A stretch of DNA of 64,000 nucleotides. Source: Pseudomonas sp. MWU15-20650 (lineage in GTDB: Bacteria; Pseudomonadota; Gammaproteobacteria; Pseudomonadales; Pseudomonadaceae). Below, piece by piece: positions 63,257 to 64,000 of this stretch. A model generated the notes under the pieces. It was not told where the DNA came from. It saw only the letters and a list, made by a program, of their open reading frames with translations, and made no database searches. Every line of letters starts with the position of its first letter. Position 1 is the first letter of the stretch. Position numbers and translations under genes: made by a program. The DNA is taken from positions 248,001 through 312,000 of the forward strand of contig NZ_JALJFG010000003.1 in assembly GCF_023242475.1 (NCBI RefSeq), written 5' to 3'.

Positions 63257-64000
63257 ATGAACAAGGCTCTGGAGCGTGCAGTTTTTGATAGCGTATTTGG
63301 AGGCAGATTTTCTTCGGAGATTATCGAATCAGAGATACCAGACTTTTTAATTAAAGATCCTAAAGGGATAACGCTTGGTGTAGAAGTCACTGAGATCTAT
63401 ACAGACTTCACTGATGCCAGACTTAAAAACCAAGAAGGGTATTTGGATGGCCTATTGGCTGGCACGCAAAAAATATTCCGGGCCGACAAGGGAATGATGG
63501 ACGTAGACGAAATAAAGATCCTGAGAGAGAACGGTGAAGTATTTTCTGTCGAAACGGCAGTAATACGTGGCGTTCCCACTTTTAAGGAATCTATGAATTT
63601 GCTTGAGCAAGCCATCCGCGAAAAAAACCTGAAAGCCCCTACCTACCTGGCATCCTGTGATCAGGTTGACCTGATTGTCTCCGACGCCTCTGGAATCTTT
63701 AACTTTAAAAAAGATGAAGATTTTTATAGATCTTTTTTTCACACATTTGACCGAAACCTAATAAAAAATCTCGAATTTCGTGAAATATATTTCATATATC
63801 ACTCTATAGAGAGTGACAAAAAATCCATACCAATAAAATTAAACTCATTTATGTGCGACCTCCTCTCACTTCATTACACTTTCTTGGCGGATAATAAAGA
63901 AATAGACAGCAGTGAAAATGAAAGCACTATAATTCTTCTCTTAGCGCTTTATGAGCTGGGCCATCAAGACTTCTCGTTCAGCATCAGTGAAAAAATTCTT
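63257..64000 (+). CDS. AT-rich unknown gene, possible PD-(D/E)xK-like nuclease (runs off window)
   Basis: From ATG 63257, after TAAGGAG at 63244-63250, 248 codons are open to the window end. The segment EIPDFLIKDPKGITLGVEVT (about 26-45) has PD (28-29) and ExT (43-45) spaced like the core of PD-(D/E)xK nuclease folds, though Lys is replaced by Thr. Later parts (LASCDQVDLIVSDASGIFNF, NLEFREIYFIYHSIESDKKS) match nothing I know. The gene is clearly more AT-rich than all neighbours, and the 232-base gap before it is AT-rich too, suggesting recent transfer. A defence role is a guess from composition and setting. Confidence 0.72.
   Translation, partial: MNKALERAVFDSVFGGRFSSEIIESEIPDFLIKDPKGITLGVEVTEIYTDFTDARLKNQEGYLDGLLAGTQKIFRADKGMMDVDEIKILRENGEVFSVETAVIRGVPTFKESMNLLEQAIREKNLKAPTYLASCDQVDLIVSDASGIFNFKKDEDFYRSFFHTFDRNLIKNLEFREIYFIYHSIESDKKSIPIKLNSFMCDLLSLHYTFLADNKEIDSSENESTIILLLALYELGHQDFSFSISEKIL

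Overview
The window reads as the chromosome of a fluorescent pseudomonad (Pseudomonas fluorescens group). Protein sequences, gene order (hemA-prfA-prmC-moeB-murI-pagL on one side, lbcA-lolB-ispE-tRNA-Gln-prs-rplY-pth-ychF on the other), GC-rich codon use and REP-like palindromes all fit. Gene calls rest on recognising families by eye; no search was run.

Region 1 (1-14668) is core housekeeping: the 5' end of murJ, rpsT, a SlyD-type isomerase, a DUF3565 gene, pta, a PlsC-type acyltransferase, the sulfate-activation genes cysD-cysNC, a NIF3-family gene, the periplasmic protease algW, a TonB-dependent receptor behind a probable Fur box, hemH and a TIGR01777 epimerase-like gene. Two copies of a composite palindromic repeat lie here, with cores in opposite orientations.

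Region 2 (14880-24288) is a compact, mostly overlapping gene train around a DNA photolyase: a FAD oxidoreductase, a small Trp-rich protein, a DUF523/DUF1722 protein, a MerR regulator resembling class II LitR, phrB, an NTF2-like protein, an SDR, an amine-oxidase-like flavoprotein, a DUF1365 protein, a cyclopropane-fatty-acid synthase homologue and a decayed DUF2878 gene. TTGTACA motifs sit in front of two of its units, suggesting light or stress control.

Region 3 (24289-37140) returns to core genes: a YkgJ-type protein, pagL, the hemA-to-murI operon on the minus strand, and lbcA to ychF on the plus strand.

Region 4 (37460-55788) is a Hrp1-type type III secretion cluster of the rsp/rsc kind known from P. 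fluorescens. It has one HrpS-like enhancer-binding protein, a candidate 61-residue pilin, hrpB-hrcJ-hrpD-hrpE, hrpF-hrpG-hrcC-hrpT-hrpV, the long reverse operon hrpJ-hrcV-hrpQ-hrcN-hrpO-hrpP-hrcQ-hrcR-hrcS-hrcT-hrcU, and the ECF sigma factor hrpL. Three hrp boxes and a sigma-54 promoter before hrpL support the cascade HrpS-like protein plus sigma-54, then HrpL, then the hrp-box operons. hrcQ is undivided. No harpin, translocator or effector gene is seen. The cluster sits between ychF and tRNA-Met, and an MFS-transporter remnant lies at its right end.

Region 5 (56281-64000) starts at tRNA-Met, whose 3' end is the probable attachment site of an integrative element. The element carries a tyrosine integrase, an unknown gene coupled to it, a serine recombinase, an unknown gene, a minus-strand train of small phage-type genes (including an orphan lambda gpI-like tail gene and a DUF5681 gene), and an AT-rich gene that runs off the window and may encode a nuclease-like protein.
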